Shown here: positions 1-9,395 of the stretch, piece by piece
Position numbering within the stretch: position 1 is the first letter of the stretch
How the letters are laid out: each line of letters opens with the position of its first letter
NCBI RefSeq assembly: GCF_009749525.1
Contig: NZ_WOAC01000011.1
Span: 97,487-161,486, forward strand
Direction of reading: 5' to 3'
Length of the DNA: 64,000 nt
Source of the DNA: Mesorhizobium xinjiangense
Lineage (GTDB): Bacteria > Pseudomonadota > Alphaproteobacteria > Rhizobiales > Rhizobiaceae
Made by a program: the position numbers and the translations under genes
Notes under the pieces: generated by a model
Seen by the model: the letters and a program-made list of their open reading frames with translations, nothing else
What the model was told of the DNA's origin: nothing
Databases searched by the model: none

Positions 1-377
1 CCAGCCGCATCGACGGCGTGAACATCGGAGTGCGGAAGAGCCGTGCCATCGATCGTGACGCTACCGGCGATATCGACGCTCTGGCCGGAGAGCGCTACCA
101 CGGTCTTGATGAGTGGGCTCATGCCCCCTTCGCACGTTCCCGGCCTCACATAACCGCGCTCGACGCCAAGTGCGAACGCCGGGGTGCGGGGCGGACAGAT
201 GAAGATCACATCGCCGACCGCGACCGGACGGGTCAAAGCCTCGATTCGCCAGAGTCCAAGCGGATAGCTAGGTGTCAAATTAAGTCGAAAGCCCGCGCCG
301 TAGGCGACGACCGACGTCACCGGCGGGATAAGGACGATTGCGGCGATGACGGCCGTTCGGATCCTCCTGATGGTCAC
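1..377 (-). CDS. traF: TraF conjugative-transfer signal peptidase (partial, 3' end outside window)
   Basis: About 125 residues of a peptidase S26C-type protein read leftward from a GTG start that overlaps the traA stop by four bases (GTGA). It has an N-terminal hydrophobic segment, then the TraF signature SYPLGLW at about residues 42-48 carrying the catalytic serine, and a PLIKTVVAL segment near residue 93 carrying the general-base lysine. In Ti-type transfer systems TraF cleaves and cyclises the pilin and lies directly after traA, as here. The C-terminus and any traB lie beyond the window edge. Family assignment is firm; function is inferred from the family. Confidence 0.85.
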   Translation of the reverse strand, partial: MTIRRIRTAVIAAIVLIPPVTSVVAYGAGFRLNLTPSYPLGLWRIEALTRPVAVGDVIFICPPRTPAFALGVERGYVRPGTCEGGMSPLIKTVVALSGQSVDIAGSVTIDGTALPHSDVHAVDAA

Positions 378-3300
378 TTCAGTGCCTCGGATTGGCGCTG
401 CGACTGGCGAAGGGCCTCGGTGTCCTTGAGAGCCTGCGTCGTGCGCTCATGCGCGGCAAGTTGCTGACCGGCGCGCATTGTCGGCCATGCCGACGCCAGC
501 CTTTCCCGCTCACCCGGCGCCATGCCGAATGCCTGTTTTTCGAATGTCGAACCAGTCGCATCTTTGGCGGAGTTGGAAAGCAGGGTGCGTTCGCCGAACC
601 GTTCAGACACAGCTTTGTTGAAGGCATCGATCTCCGCTTTGACCATCTTGTCTGCCAATGCGAAGCCGAGCGCGGCGGGCAGATCATTGCGATCGATCGC
701 ATCGCGCACGCGTTCGAACACCTGTCGGGCATTCGAGGAAAGCGCCGGAATATCGACGGAGATCTTGAGGCGACGCGCGCGTTCCTCGGCCTGGTGCTTA
801 TGTTCGGCTTCGGCCCGCTGGCGGAGGTAGCTGTCAAGGTTTCGGGCAAGCGCCGATGTGTTAAGCTTCGCGGTCTCGCGATCCTGCTTATCGGCACGGC
901 TCGCGAGCAAGCCAGTCTTGCCCTTCAACGCGCCGAAGCTCTCTGGATCATTTGCGATCTTCGCGGTCGTGGACTTGGCAAGCGCCGCATCCTTTACCAT
1001 TGCGTCGACATTGACGGCGGCGAAGGCAGCTTCCGGTTGGGCGTAGACCAGATGGAAGCGGGTGGAGACCTCTTCCCATTGCGTCTTGAGGGCAGGATCG
1101 GCGGCGAGCCTATCCTCCACCGCCTGCTCAATGGATTTCGGGAAGATGGTGACGCCAGCTACCATGGGTCTAGCCTCCTTGATTTCGCTGGATTGGGATT
1201 GTTGGTGCGCGCCGGAAAACAGCCCGAGCCGCCCGGCAATCGCGCGCAGGCGGGTCCCGAATTCGGCTAGCTTCTGTTTTTGGCGAATGGTCCAGGCGAG
1301 CCGGTCGCGCGCCATAGTACGCGCAACGGCCATGAGATTGAGCCCGCGGATTTCGGCAAAGCGAAGAGCGGCGCGATAGAGGGACGTCTTCTCGTAATCG
1401 AGCGTGGTTTCTTTTGAGCCGTCACGCGACAGACGTTCGGCAACCCGCGACAGAGCCAGCTCGCGGATGTCGACGACCTCCCAGGAATGGCGCTGTACCG
1501 TCTGTCCGCCTGGAAGCACGACCGGCTCCGAACCTTTATGCTCGAGACCGATGCGATCACCGATACTGGGCGCGGCCTTTGTCATTGCGCGCTCGAGATC
1601 GACGCCCCAGATCGTGTTTTGCTGGCCCTCGCCGTTTTCGAGGGTCACAAAATAGCTGTCGCGGTTTTGCGGCTTGTTCTCATAGGGTGCTACACCGTGA
1701 CCGACGAGAATGCCGCCCGTTCTGGTGAAGTCGTTGAGAGCGACATAGAGCCGGGCATCGTGCCGATGGCGGGTCAGTGCCACATAGGTGAGATGACGGT
1801 CGAGCGAGCGCGAGGCGAGGACCTTTACGCTGTCGACTGTAGCGCCCTGTGATTTGTGAATTGTTGTGGCGTAGCCATGATCGACATTGCTGTAGAAGCG
1901 CTGCTCGACCGTGATCTCACGACGATCATCGCCGACGCCGATCTGCGCTATGATGCGGCCCAGCGAAGCGTCGACCACTTTCGCCAGCATGCCATTCTTG
2001 ACGCCGAGCGATCCCTCGTTCTTGAGGAACATGATCTGGTCGCCGACTGCAAAGTTGCGGACTCCGTCCTCGGTCCGGAAGGCAAAGCCTTCGCCGACAA
2101 CACCGCGCTCGACCAGCTTCTCGCGTGCCATCTCGTTGAGTGCTCGCACGTCGCGACGCATATGCGCAAGGATGAGCGCGGTCCGCTCCGGGTCGTAATC
2201 GCGGTTCCAGTCCGCGATGAGGGATTGGACGGCTTCATCCCGCGTCCATTCTCCCCGCACCATGCCGGCATTGTCGTAGGAATCGAGTGCTGCGCCGATA
2301 TTGCCGCGGGCGAGATCGGTCGACGCCTTGCGCATCCATCCTTCCCGCTGGCGGTAGATAATCCCGAGTTCGGCGTAGCCGATGCGATCGGCAATGGCGC
2401 GGAAAGCCGCACCTGCATCGATCGGCTGGAGCTGGTCGGGATCACCAACGAGGACGAGCTTGGCGCGTGCCTTCGTCACCGCCTCGACGAATAGCGCCAT
2501 CTGCCGCGAAGACACCATGCCGGCTTCATCGAGCACGAACACGGTCTTGTCGTCGAGCAGGTCCCGATCCTGTTGCCACCGCAGCTCCCACGACGAGAGC
2601 GTGTGGGAGGCAATTCCCGCTTCCTTCTCCAACCCTTCGGCCGCCTTGCCAGCCAGTGCGCCACCGACAACCCGATAGCCGGAGGCTTCCCATGCCTCGC
2701 GGGCGGCTTTCATCATGGTCGTCTTTCCGGCGCCTGCTCGGCCAACGATCGCGGCGATGCGAGCGCCTCTGGTGGCATGCTCGATGGCCGAACGCTGCTC
2801 TTCCGACAGGCGCTCATGGCGCGCAAAGGTCTTTTCCAGCACGGCGTTGGGTACGCCATGCGACGAACGTCGGGAGAGCCAGACCGCTCTTGCCGCCATT
2901 CCGGCTTCAAGCTGGATCAGCTCGCGCGTCGTGAACTTCGCCGGCGCCCGCTGTCCGCTGGCGAACGAGATGTGCTCTCGCTCCAACCGCAGCAATTCGG
3001 GGCTTTGTAGGACGCGCGCAAGCAGGCTCTGGAAGAAACCCGCATCGTCGACATAACGGTGCAGGATCTTCGCCACGTCGCGCTCATCGAACACGCTCTT
3101 CTCTCGCGTGATGAGATCCAGAACCAGTTCCGGATTCTGCCGAATGCGGCGGGCATTCTCCGCGCGTCGCTCCTCCAGAAGCTCGATCCGTTCAAGCTCG
3201 AGCCTCCCGCCGCCGGATTGCGCCTTGCGCTCCATCGCCTTGGCGCCAACACCAAGATGGATAGTCGGGACGAGGTCGATGCCCTGCTTCTCATATGAGC

Positions 3301-3952
3301 GGCCATCGACGCGCAGAGCGATTCCGTTGATCGCAAGATGATGGTTCAGCCGTTCGAACCACGCGTCTCGAAAGGTGTTGAAATCCTTTGTGCCACCAGC
3401 CCAGAGTTCATATTGGATTTTGCCGGCTTTCGTTCGGAGCAGCTGGCCGTCAGGACCGATCACCCCAATCTTCTTTGGCCCGAACCCATCTTCCGTCAGT
3501 GGGCGCAGGGTCATCATCAAATGGACATGCGGGTTGCCGGGATTGTCATGATAGACCCAATCCGCGACCATGCCCCTCGCAAGAATCTGGTTCGCCACGA
3601 AATCCCGCACCAAAGCGATGTTCTGCTCGACCGAGAGTTCGAGCGGCAGGGCGATGGTCACGTCCTTGGCGAGCTGGGAATCGGCGCGTTTCTCGAAGGC
3701 CTCAACCTTGTTCCAGAACGCCTCGGATGCTCCGGCGACCGACCTGTCGTCGATCATCGTCCTGATCCAGTCGGGGGCGTCCGACGGGATCACAAACTCT
3801 TCGTGCAGCAGACCCGCTTTACGCGAGTAGTCGATTGTCCGCGCTTCGCGCTCGTACTCCATGCGCGCACAATGCCGGTAGGCCGCCGACAGCACAGCGC
3901 TGCGCCCGTCGCCGCGGCTGACGATGCTGGCGGAGAAATGCGCAATGGCCAC
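374..3952 (-). CDS. traA: TraA relaxase-helicase (Ti-type, MobA/MobL N-terminus)
   Basis: Protein of 1192 residues that nicks oriT and unwinds the transferred strand. The relaxase domain has the likely nucleophile Tyr25 (AAYRHC) and the metal-binding His cluster in PHVHLMM near residues 140-146. An SF1 helicase follows: Walker A GRAGAGKTTMM near 403-413, Walker B FVLDEAGM near 472, GDPDQLQP, and TTIHKSQGAT. I chose the GTG at 3952 (VAIAHFSAS) because a GAGGG ribosome site lies about 10 bases upstream and the relaxase family starts with this sequence. The open frame continues upstream to 4552 but would run through oriT, traC and part of traD on the other strand. It is transcribed divergently from traC-traD-traG. 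Confidence 0.93.
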   Translation of the reverse strand: MAIAHFSASIVSRGDGRSAVLSAAYRHCARMEYEREARTIDYSRKAGLLHEEFVIPSDAPDWIRTMIDDRSVAGASEAFWNKVEAFEKRADSQLAKDVTIALPLELSVEQNIALVRDFVANQILARGMVADWVYHDNPGNPHVHLMMTLRPLTEDGFGPKKIGVIGPDGQLLRTKAGKIQYELWAGGTKDFNTFRDAWFERLNHHLAINGIALRVDGRSYEKQGIDLVPTIHLGVGAKAMERKAQSGGGRLELERIELLEERRAENARRIRQNPELVLDLITREKSVFDERDVAKILHRYVDDAGFFQSLLARVLQSPELLRLEREHISFASGQRAPAKFTTRELIQLEAGMAARAVWLSRRSSHGVPNAVLEKTFARHERLSEEQRSAIEHATRGARIAAIVGRAGAGKTTMMKAAREAWEASGYRVVGGALAGKAAEGLEKEAGIASHTLSSWELRWQQDRDLLDDKTVFVLDEAGMVSSRQMALFVEAVTKARAKLVLVGDPDQLQPIDAGAAFRAIADRIGYAELGIIYRQREGWMRKASTDLARGNIGAALDSYDNAGMVRGEWTRDEAVQSLIADWNRDYDPERTALILAHMRRDVRALNEMAREKLVERGVVGEGFAFRTEDGVRNFAVGDQIMFLKNEGSLGVKNGMLAKVVDASLGRIIAQIGVGDDRREITVEQRFYSNVDHGYATTIHKSQGATVDSVKVLASRSLDRHLTYVALTRHRHDARLYVALNDFTRTGGILVGHGVAPYENKPQNRDSYFVTLENGEGQQNTIWGVDLERAMTKAAPSIGDRIGLEHKGSEPVVLPGGQTVQRHSWEVVDIRELALSRVAERLSRDGSKETTLDYEKTSLYRAALRFAEIRGLNLMAVARTMARDRLAWTIRQKQKLAEFGTRLRAIAGRLGLFSGAHQQSQSSEIKEARPMVAGVTIFPKSIEQAVEDRLAADPALKTQWEEVSTRFHLVYAQPEAAFAAVNVDAMVKDAALAKSTTAKIANDPESFGALKGKTGLLASRADKQDRETAKLNTSALARNLDSYLRQRAEAEHKHQAEERARRLKISVDIPALSSNARQVFERVRDAIDRNDLPAALGFALADKMVKAEIDAFNKAVSERFGERTLLSNSAKDATGSTFEKQAFGMAPGERERLASAWPTMRAGQQLAAHERTTQALKDTEALRQSQRQSEALK

Positions 3953-4031
3953 GGCAGTACCGCTCCCTCTTCCGGTTGAAACCAATTGTTCCGAAGGGAT
4001 CTGACGGTCGTTCCAGGGCCGCAACGCAAAC

Positions 4032-4065
4032 ACGTCGCGCCAGCGACGTATAATTGCGCCCTTGG
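4032..4065 (+). other. oriT core with nick site (Ti/IncQ type)
   Basis: The intergenic gap between divergent traA and traC is where Ti-type plasmids keep oriT. It contains a perfect 7-bp inverted repeat, ACGTCGC-GCCA-GCGACGT (4032-4049), followed directly by ATAATTGCGCCCTTGG. The GCGCCCT part matches the nick region of Ti and IncQ/RSF1010 origins, where cleavage falls between GCG and CCC (here after 4058). This is established for the family and inferred here. The transferred strand cannot be proven from sequence alone. Confidence 0.85.
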
Positions 4066-4103
4066 AGGCATTCCTTCGGAACGCCGGGATCATCTCAAGA
4101 AGC

Positions 4104-4118
4104 GTCGGCTTCGCCGAC
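4104..4118. repeat. Inverted repeat beside oriT
   Basis: GTCGGC-TTC-GCCGAC, a perfect 6-bp hairpin 40 bases from the nick region. It could be an accessory-protein site or part of the oriT structure. Confidence 0.6.
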
Positions 4119-4130
4119 CCCGCATATATG

Positions 4131-4156
4131 CCGGGTCGCGCTACGCGCGATCCCGG
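4131..4156. repeat. Second inverted repeat in the traA-traC gap
   Basis: CCGGG-TCGCG pairs with CGCGA-(T)-CCCGG around a CTACG loop, with one bulged base. It lies between oriT and the traC start and could be an operator or a binding site for TraC/TraD accessory proteins. Confidence 0.5.
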
Positions 4157-4207
4157 GCAATTCTTGTTTCTGCCAACAGGCAGTCGAACGGAAAGGGAGC
4201 CACCGGA

Positions 4208-4471
4208 ATGAAAAAACCGTCCTCGAAAATCCGCGAGGAAATCGCCCGCCTGCAGGAGCAGCTCAAAGCCGCCGAGACACGCGAGGCCGAGCGCATCGGA
4301 CGTCTGGCCCTCAAGGCCGGTCTCGGCGACATCGACGTGGAGGAGGGTGATCTGATATCCGCGCTCGAGGAGATTGCCGGCAAATTTCGCAAGGGCAGCG
4401 CCCGGCAGGGAAAGCCGGCGGCCTCGCCGGTCGCGTCTGGCGCGACTGCGCGGTCGCCTGGGGAAGCTTGA
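4208..4471 (+). CDS. traC: TraC-like conjugal transfer accessory protein
   Basis: An 87-residue protein beginning [19 protein letters not shown], with a charged coiled coil at about residues 6-30 and the family segment [17 protein letters not shown] in the middle. TraC of Ti plasmids is about this size and helps TraA process oriT. The start follows GGGAG by 8 bases. The frame is open further upstream but has no ribosome site there. First gene of the traC-traD-traG operon; traD starts 4 bases after its stop. Confidence 0.85.
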   Translation: MKKPSSKIREEIARLQEQLKAAETREAERIGRLALKAGLGDIDVEEGDLISALEEIAGKFRKGSARQGKPAASPVASGATARSPGEA

Positions 4472-4475
4472 GCGC

Positions 4476-4691
4476 ATGCGACAAGCCAGCCAGACCGAAG
4501 CGCGCCGGAAGGATGCCAGGGAGAAAATCCAGCTCGGCGGCCTGATTGCCAAGGCGGGTTTGCGATATGAGAAGCGTGCGCTGCTGCTCGGGCTTCTGAT
4601 CGACGGCGCCAGCCGGATCAGAGCCGACGAACGCGAGCGGGCGCGACTGCTGACAATCGGCGAAAAGGCGTTCGCGCATGACCCCGACTAG
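4476..4691 (+). CDS. traD: TraD conjugal transfer protein
   Basis: A 71-residue basic protein, [17 protein letters not shown] at the N-terminus and [20 protein letters not shown] in the middle, matching the small TraD family of Ti-type systems. It sits between traC and traG, and its last 14 bases overlap traG, so translation is probably coupled. TraD is a relaxosome accessory protein of poorly known biochemistry. Identity rests on the motif, size and gene order. Confidence 0.85.
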   Translation: MRQASQTEARRKDAREKIQLGGLIAKAGLRYEKRALLLGLLIDGASRIRADERERARLLTIGEKAFAHDPD

Positions 4692-6603
4692 GATCGCCCT
4701 GCTTGCCTCGCCGTGTATCATCATGGTCTGCGTGGTCATTTCGCTCACTGGCATCGAGCAATGGATGGCGAGCCTGGGGAAGTCGCCGCAGGCGCAGATC
4801 ATGCTCGGCCGGATCGGGATTGCTCTGCCCTACGTGTCGGCGGCAGGAACCGGGATTATCTTCCTCTTTGCTGCAAAAGGCGCGGCCGCAATTCGCTATG
4901 CGGGTGTTGGAGTTCTGATCGGCACGCTCGCGGTCGTGATAGTCGCCGTGGTCCAGGAAGCGCTTCGGTTGAGCTCGTTCGCCGGCGCGTTGCCGGTAGG
5001 TAGCACCATTGCATCCTATATCGATCCGGCGACAGCCATGGGCGCGACAATCGCGTCAGTCGCCGGCGTCTTTGCACTGCGGGTCGCGCTTCGCGGCAAT
5101 GCCGCCTTTGCCCCATCGAGCCCGCGCCGCGTGCGCGGCAAGCGTGCGGTTCACGGCGAAGCTGAATGGATGGAGCTCAACGCCGCCAAACACCTCTTCC
5201 CCGACGTTGGCGGCATCGTCGTCGGGGAGGCTTATCGCGTCGACAAGGATGTCGTCGCCGATCGCGGGTTTCGCGCGGACGATCCTGATACGTGGGGCGC
5301 GGGTGGCAGATCTCCGCTGCTTTGCTTCGACGCGTCGTTCGGTTCCACGCATGGGTTGGCGTTCGCCGGTTCGGGCGGTTTCAAGACGACATCCGTAACG
5401 GTTCCGACTGCGCTCAAATGGGGCGGCGGCCTGGTCGCCCTCGATCCCTCCAATGAGGTCGCGCCTATGGTCATCGAGCATCGGCGCAAAGCCGGACGAG
5501 ACGTGTTCGTCCTCGATCCGAAGAACCCGACGACCGGGGTGAACGTCCTCGACTGGATCGGCCGCTTCGGCGGCACCAAGGAAGAGGATGTGGTGGCGGT
5601 CGCCAACTGGGTGGTTACCGACACGGGCCGGTCGACATCAATCCGAGACGACTTCTTTCGGGCGTCGGCGCTTCAGCTCATCACCGCGCTGATCGCCGAT
5701 GTCTGCCTGTCCGGCCATACGGAAAAAGAAAACCAGCATCTGCGTCAGATGCGCGCCAACCTGTCGGAACCCGAGCCGAAGCTGCGCGAGCGATTGCAGC
5801 AGATCTACGACAATTCAGCATCGGGTTTCGTGAAGGAGAACGTCGCGCCGTTCATCGCCATGACCCCGGAAACCTTCTCCGGCGTCTATGCCAATGCGGT
5901 CAAGGAAACCCACTGGTTGAGCTATCCGAACTATGCCGCGCTGGTGTCGGGCTCGAGCTTTTCGACCGACGACATCGCCGAGGGCAAGACCGACATCTTC
6001 GTCCAGCTCGACCTCAAGACGCTTGAGACCCATCCGGGTCTCGCACGCACCATTGTCGGGGCGCTGCTCAATGCGATCTACAATCGGAACGGAGAGGTGA
6101 ATGGCCGAACTCTGTTCCTTCTCGATGAGGTGGCGCGGCTAGGCTATCTGCGCATTCTCGAAACCGCACGGGACGCCGGACGAAAGTACGGTATCAGCCT
6201 TGTGCTGTTGTTCCAGTCGATTGGCCAGATGCGCGAAACCTATGGCGGCCGAGACGCCACCTCCAAATGGTTCGAAAGCGCATCATGGGTGTCGTTCGCG
6301 GCCATCAACGACCCGGAAACGGCGGACTATATCTCGCGCCGTTGCGGCAACACCACGGTTGAGGTCGACCAGCTCAGTCGATCGTCGCAGATGTCGGGGT
6401 CATCGCGGACACGGTCGAAGCAACTGGTATCCCGGCCTCTGATCCTGCCCGAGGAGGTGCTGCGAATGCGCGGTGACGAACAGATCGTGTTCACAGCCGG
6501 CAATGCGCCGCTGCGCTGCGGACGCGCGATCTGGTTCCGACGCGACGATATGAAGGCAGTCACCGGCAAGAACCGATTCCACCGGGAGAAAGAGGAGTCA
6601 TGA
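4678..6603 (+). CDS. traG: TraG type IV coupling protein (VirD4 family ATPase)
   Basis: A 641-residue inner-membrane ATPase that delivers the relaxosome to the mating channel. The N-terminus has three or four hydrophobic segments (about residues 6-28, 45-65, 72-92, 115-135). The Walker A motif GSGGFKTTS is at about 230-238 and Walker [13 protein letters not shown] at about 479-490. Length and order match Ti TraG. It overlaps traD by 14 bases and the next gene by 4, so this is a tight operon. Confidence 0.95.
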   Translation: MTPTRIALLASPCIIMVCVVISLTGIEQWMASLGKSPQAQIMLGRIGIALPYVSAAGTGIIFLFAAKGAAAIRYAGVGVLIGTLAVVIVAVVQEALRLSSFAGALPVGSTIASYIDPATAMGATIASVAGVFALRVALRGNAAFAPSSPRRVRGKRAVHGEAEWMELNAAKHLFPDVGGIVVGEAYRVDKDVVADRGFRADDPDTWGAGGRSPLLCFDASFGSTHGLAFAGSGGFKTTSVTVPTALKWGGGLVALDPSNEVAPMVIEHRRKAGRDVFVLDPKNPTTGVNVLDWIGRFGGTKEEDVVAVANWVVTDTGRSTSIRDDFFRASALQLITALIADVCLSGHTEKENQHLRQMRANLSEPEPKLRERLQQIYDNSASGFVKENVAPFIAMTPETFSGVYANAVKETHWLSYPNYAALVSGSSFSTDDIAEGKTDIFVQLDLKTLETHPGLARTIVGALLNAIYNRNGEVNGRTLFLLDEVARLGYLRILETARDAGRKYGISLVLLFQSIGQMRETYGGRDATSKWFESASWVSFAAINDPETADYISRRCGNTTVEVDQLSRSSQMSGSSRTRSKQLVSRPLILPEEVLRMRGDEQIVFTAGNAPLRCGRAIWFRRDDMKAVTGKNRFHREKEES

Positions 6604-7133
6604 GCGCGAGAACGCTTGTGCTGTCCGCCCTTGGCCTTTGCCTTGTTGGTGTCGGATTTGTGCTGACCAGCGATCAGTTCGGCAGACGGGCTGTGCCCGC
6701 ACAGCTGGAAGCGCACATACCGGTATCCTTCGAGCCGCCAATGCGTGATCAGCACCGGGCGGAGTTTACAATCTGCTCTGGTCCGGTTCGCGCCAATTGC
6801 GTCGTCGATGGCGACACCTTTTGGTTCAAGGGCACGAAGATCCGCGTTGCGGATATCGACGCGCCCGAGATTTCCGAGCCGGACTGTGCGGGGGAGGCAC
6901 AGGCCGGGGAAATGGCGAAGACGCGCCTGCTCGATCTGCTCAATGCCGGCAGGTTCCGATTGATCAGCAGCTGGCGAGACCAGGACAGCTACGGCCGCAA
7001 GCTGCGGATCGTGGCGCGCGAAGACATCTCGCTCGGCGAGATGTTGGTGCGCGAGGGTCTGGCCCGTCCCTGGGGCGGGCCAGACTTCGGCTGGTGCAAC
7101 GGACCGGCATCGACCGCCGGAGTTCGGCAATGA
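6600..7133 (+). CDS. Membrane-anchored or exported staphylococcal-nuclease-like protein
   Basis: A 177-residue protein with an N-terminal hydrophobic segment (about residues 4-24, possibly a signal anchor) and a thermonuclease fold. CVVDGDTFWFKG and IRVADIDAPEI at about 65-85 are the SNase signature, followed by SYGRKLRIV and MLVREGLARPW. It starts by ATGA overlap with traG. SNase-like proteins of this kind are common beside traG in alphaproteobacterial elements. The role is unproven; DNA clearance at the envelope during mating is one guess. Confidence 0.85.
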   Translation: MSARTLVLSALGLCLVGVGFVLTSDQFGRRAVPAQLEAHIPVSFEPPMRDQHRAEFTICSGPVRANCVVDGDTFWFKGTKIRVADIDAPEISEPDCAGEAQAGEMAKTRLLDLLNAGRFRLISSWRDQDSYGRKLRIVAREDISLGEMLVREGLARPWGGPDFGWCNGPASTAGVRQ

Positions 7134-8329
7134 GCCGTCGCATCCGCATAGGCGCCACCGATATCGCATTCGACCCCGCGGCGCCCGAGGAGTTGCTCGC
7201 CGGCGCATTCGCGCGCCACGAGCACCCGCTTTGCCTGTGCTCTCCAGGAGGCGTGGCGATGTATATCGCGCGTTCGGGCGATCGGCATATCCTGAAGCGA
7301 ATGCCAGGGACCGGGCCGCAGCACGATGTCGATTGCGATTCCTATGAGCCGCCTTCCGAATTGTCCGGACTGGTGTCGGTGGAAGGTGAGGCGATCATCG
7401 AGAATGTCGAGGATGGCACGACTGCGCTGAAGCTCGGCTTCAGCCTATCGAAGCTATCCGGCCGCGCAGCGCCTGGTGTCGGCGAAGGCTCCCAGCCGAG
7501 CGAAGCAAAGACCGACGGCGTGAAGCTGTCGCTGAAGGCAATGCTGCATTACCTTTGGGATCGCGCGGGCTTCAATCGCTGGCGCCCGGCAATGTCCGGA
7601 CGGCGCAACTGGGCGGTGCTGCGAAAGTTCCTTCTCGATGCCGCGGCTACGTCGATAGCGAAGGGACAGCCGCTTGCCCACTCTCTTTATATACCGGAGA
7701 TGTTCGACGCGAAACGCGAGGATGCGATCATGCGTCGCCGCGCCGAGTTCCTGAGCAAGGCGATCCATTCAAACCGCAACCGCCGTTCGCTGGCGATCCT
7801 GATCGGCGAAGTGAAGGAGATCGCACCGTCGCGCATTGGTGCGAAGCTCGTGGTGAAGCACGCGCCGCGGTTCCCCTTCATGCTCGCCGAAGACATCAAG
7901 CACCGCATGAGGAAAGCATTCGCCAACGAGCTGGCGCTGTGGGACGCCAATCAGGACTCGCATCTGGTCGCCGTCGCCACCTTCGGCGTCGGCGCGGCCG
8001 GTGTCGCGACGGTCGAAGCGATCGCCCTGATGGCGGTCAACGAGAACTGGATTCCGATCGAGACCAGCTATGAGGCGATGTTGATCGAGCGGCTAACAAA
8101 GAGCGGCGCGGGTTTCGTGAAGTCGCTGCGCTACAACCTGCCACCGGCCCAGCCGATGGCGAGCCTCGTCGTGACGCAAGCCGGCGGGGACACGACGGCC
8201 CTCTATCTGATGCCGGACGATGCCGATGCCGCGTTTCGCGAGAGGCTCGACGAGCTGATCGGCGAAAGCGACATGCCAGCGTGGGTGTGGGATATCGCGA
8301 ACGGCCCGATGCCGAACCTGCCGTCCTGA
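7130..8329 (+). CDS. DUF1173 family protein
   Basis: A 399-residue protein matching the DUF1173 family by memory of its sequence pattern: an N-terminal CLCSPGGVAMYI segment, then a KRMPGTGPQHDVDCDSY cysteine/histidine stretch, and a central LHYLWDRAGFNRWRPAM. The CxC plus HDxDC pattern suggests a metal site. The start overlaps the nuclease stop (ATGA), making it the last gene of the traC-to-DUF1173 operon. No biochemical function is known to me; its constant position after traG suggests a transfer-related role. Confidence 0.75.
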   Translation: MSRRIRIGATDIAFDPAAPEELLAGAFARHEHPLCLCSPGGVAMYIARSGDRHILKRMPGTGPQHDVDCDSYEPPSELSGLVSVEGEAIIENVEDGTTALKLGFSLSKLSGRAAPGVGEGSQPSEAKTDGVKLSLKAMLHYLWDRAGFNRWRPAMSGRRNWAVLRKFLLDAAATSIAKGQPLAHSLYIPEMFDAKREDAIMRRRAEFLSKAIHSNRNRRSLAILIGEVKEIAPSRIGAKLVVKHAPRFPFMLAEDIKHRMRKAFANELALWDANQDSHLVAVATFGVGAAGVATVEAIALMAVNENWIPIETSYEAMLIERLTKSGAGFVKSLRYNLPPAQPMASLVVTQAGGDTTALYLMPDDADAAFRERLDELIGESDMPAWVWDIANGPMPNLPS

Positions 8330-8344
8330 GTGGTGGCCGAAGGC

Positions 8345-8490
8345 CTTCCGGGAGAGGGATAGGGGTTTGGGGAAAGGGTGGAGGGAACCGTCCCCTTTCC
8401 CCATTGGGAGGGGGTTTGAGGGAGGGGCTTGCCCTTCCCTCATGGGGCGAGTTTGAGAGGGGCGGCTTGCCCCCCTTTCACAGCCAGGCC
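8345..8490. repeat. Purine-rich intergenic repeat, copy 1
   Basis: G/A-rich on the plus strand with internal hairpins such as GGGAGGGGC-TTG-CCCTTCCC and GAGAGGGGCGGCTTGCC. It resembles 9170-9300 in composition, motif order and hairpin position. It lies between the DUF1173 stop and the terminator of the next minus-strand gene. Confidence 0.55.
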
Positions 8491-8527
8491 GGCCGGTCGA
8501 ACCGGCTGGTCTGGCTCCCAACGTCAG

Positions 8528-8562
8528 GCAAAGGCGAGAAGCGGCATCCGCCGCCTCTCGCC
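8528..8562 (-). terminator. Probable Rho-independent terminator
   Basis: On the minus strand GGCGAGA...TCTCGCC forms a hairpin just after the stop of the 8569-8949 gene and is followed by TTTGCC. The T-run is short. Confidence 0.55.
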
Positions 8563-8568
8563 TGAACC

Positions 8569-8949
8569 TCAGTCGCCGTCAGGTCCCCACAGCGGATTGA
8601 AGGCCGGATCCTCGATGCGGCTGTCGTTCGGCAGGCCCAGCTCGCGGATGACCGCCATGATCGGAGAGTTGCCGATGTGGGTGCGACGTTGCGCGACAAG
8701 GATGCTGACCGCCGTTTCGTTGGCCTCGATGGCCCGGATGGCATCCTCCATGTCGTCGAGAGGGCCGAGATTTTCAACAGGCTCGTAATCGCCATAGTCC
8801 TCGTCCCACTTGCCTGCGATATACATCGGCGCATTTTCCAGTCGCTTCGCGGCCTGCTCCGCCTCGCGGATCATCCGGAAGCCCAGTTTGCGCTGCCTCC
8901 AGTATTCCGCGCTGCCTCCATCGATTGAGATGATTTTCCGGTGGGTCAT
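8569..8949 (-). CDS. Hypothetical protein, 126 residues (accessory backbone)
   Basis: Starts MTHRKIISIDGGSAEYW and ends DPAFNPLWGPDGD; acidic, with no motif I recognise. The ATG at 8949 follows AAAGGAG by 7 bases. A longer open frame to 9507 is only the leader read through. It is monocistronic, preceded by the structured leader repeat (copy A) and followed by a hairpin terminator, the same layout as the two genes to its right. Confidence 0.75.
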   Translation of the reverse strand: MTHRKIISIDGGSAEYWRQRKLGFRMIREAEQAAKRLENAPMYIAGKWDEDYGDYEPVENLGPLDDMEDAIRAIEANETAVSILVAQRRTHIGNSPIMAVIRELGLPNDSRIEDPAFNPLWGPDGD

Positions 8950-9128
8950 ATGAAGTCTCCTTTCGTCTTTCTGACGGAAGGGGCCCGCACCGTAGCCGCG
9001 AGGGGTCAGGGATCGCAAAGCGACCGCCAGCGGCGGCGAGCGGGGGAGCCGAAATGCGACAGCATTTTGGGGGGACCGCTCGTCCTTGACGCCGGAGTGG
9101 CGGGTGCAAAATGCCATGTCAGAGAGAG
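8950..9128 (-). promoter_or_regulatory. Structured leader repeat, copy A
   Basis: Untranslated region directly upstream of the 8569-8949 gene. Plus-strand arms GTCAGGGAT (9005-9013) and GTCCTTGAC (9082-9090) can pair. They enclose a hairpin CCGAAATGC-GACA-GCATTTTGG (9049-9070). The same architecture recurs at copies B, C and D upstream of other small minus-strand genes. Confidence 0.7.
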
Positions 9129-9169
9129 ATAGCCCGCGGCCCCGACCAGGGGCCGCGTCCGTATAGATG

Positions 9170-9300
9170 GGGAAGGTCTGGAAGGGGGTGGACCACCCCT
9201 TTCCAGGGGTGGGGGAGTTGGAGGGGGCGGGGCTTGCCCTGCCCCTTCCGGGGAGAGTTTGAGAGGGCGGCTTCCCCCTCTCATAGAGGACTGCGGGCCG
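9170..9300. repeat. Purine-rich intergenic repeat, copy 2
   Basis: Same order of motifs as 8345-8490: a GGGGAAGG opening, a hairpin GGGGCGGGGC-TTG-CCCTGCCCC, then GAGAGGG-CGGCTT-CCCCCTCTC. The hairpin arms differ from copy 1 but still pair. Confidence 0.55.
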
Positions 9301-9354
9301 GTCGATCCGGTTCGATGTCCTGCACACCGTATCCGCCAGAGCAGAAGCATCGGG

Positions 9355-9387
9355 AAAGAAAAGGGAAGGCGACAGCGCCGCCTCCCC
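9355..9387 (-). terminator. Rho-independent terminator
   Basis: Minus strand: GGGGAGGCG, a loop, CGCCTTCCC, then TTTTCTTT, directly after the stop of the 9396-9941 gene. A near-identical stem ends the next gene to the right (10205-10233). Confidence 0.7.
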
Positions 9388-9395
9388 GGTAGCCG

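Noticed and set aside
3953..4552. Extra 200 codons in frame upstream of the TraA start
   Set aside because: They run through oriT, traC and part of traD on the opposite strand and carry no relaxase sequence; the GTG at 3952 has a ribosome site and the family N-terminus.
8345..9300. Possible CRISPR or tandem array in the G-rich repeats
   Set aside because: Two imperfect copies with no regular unit and spacer; no cas genes in the window.
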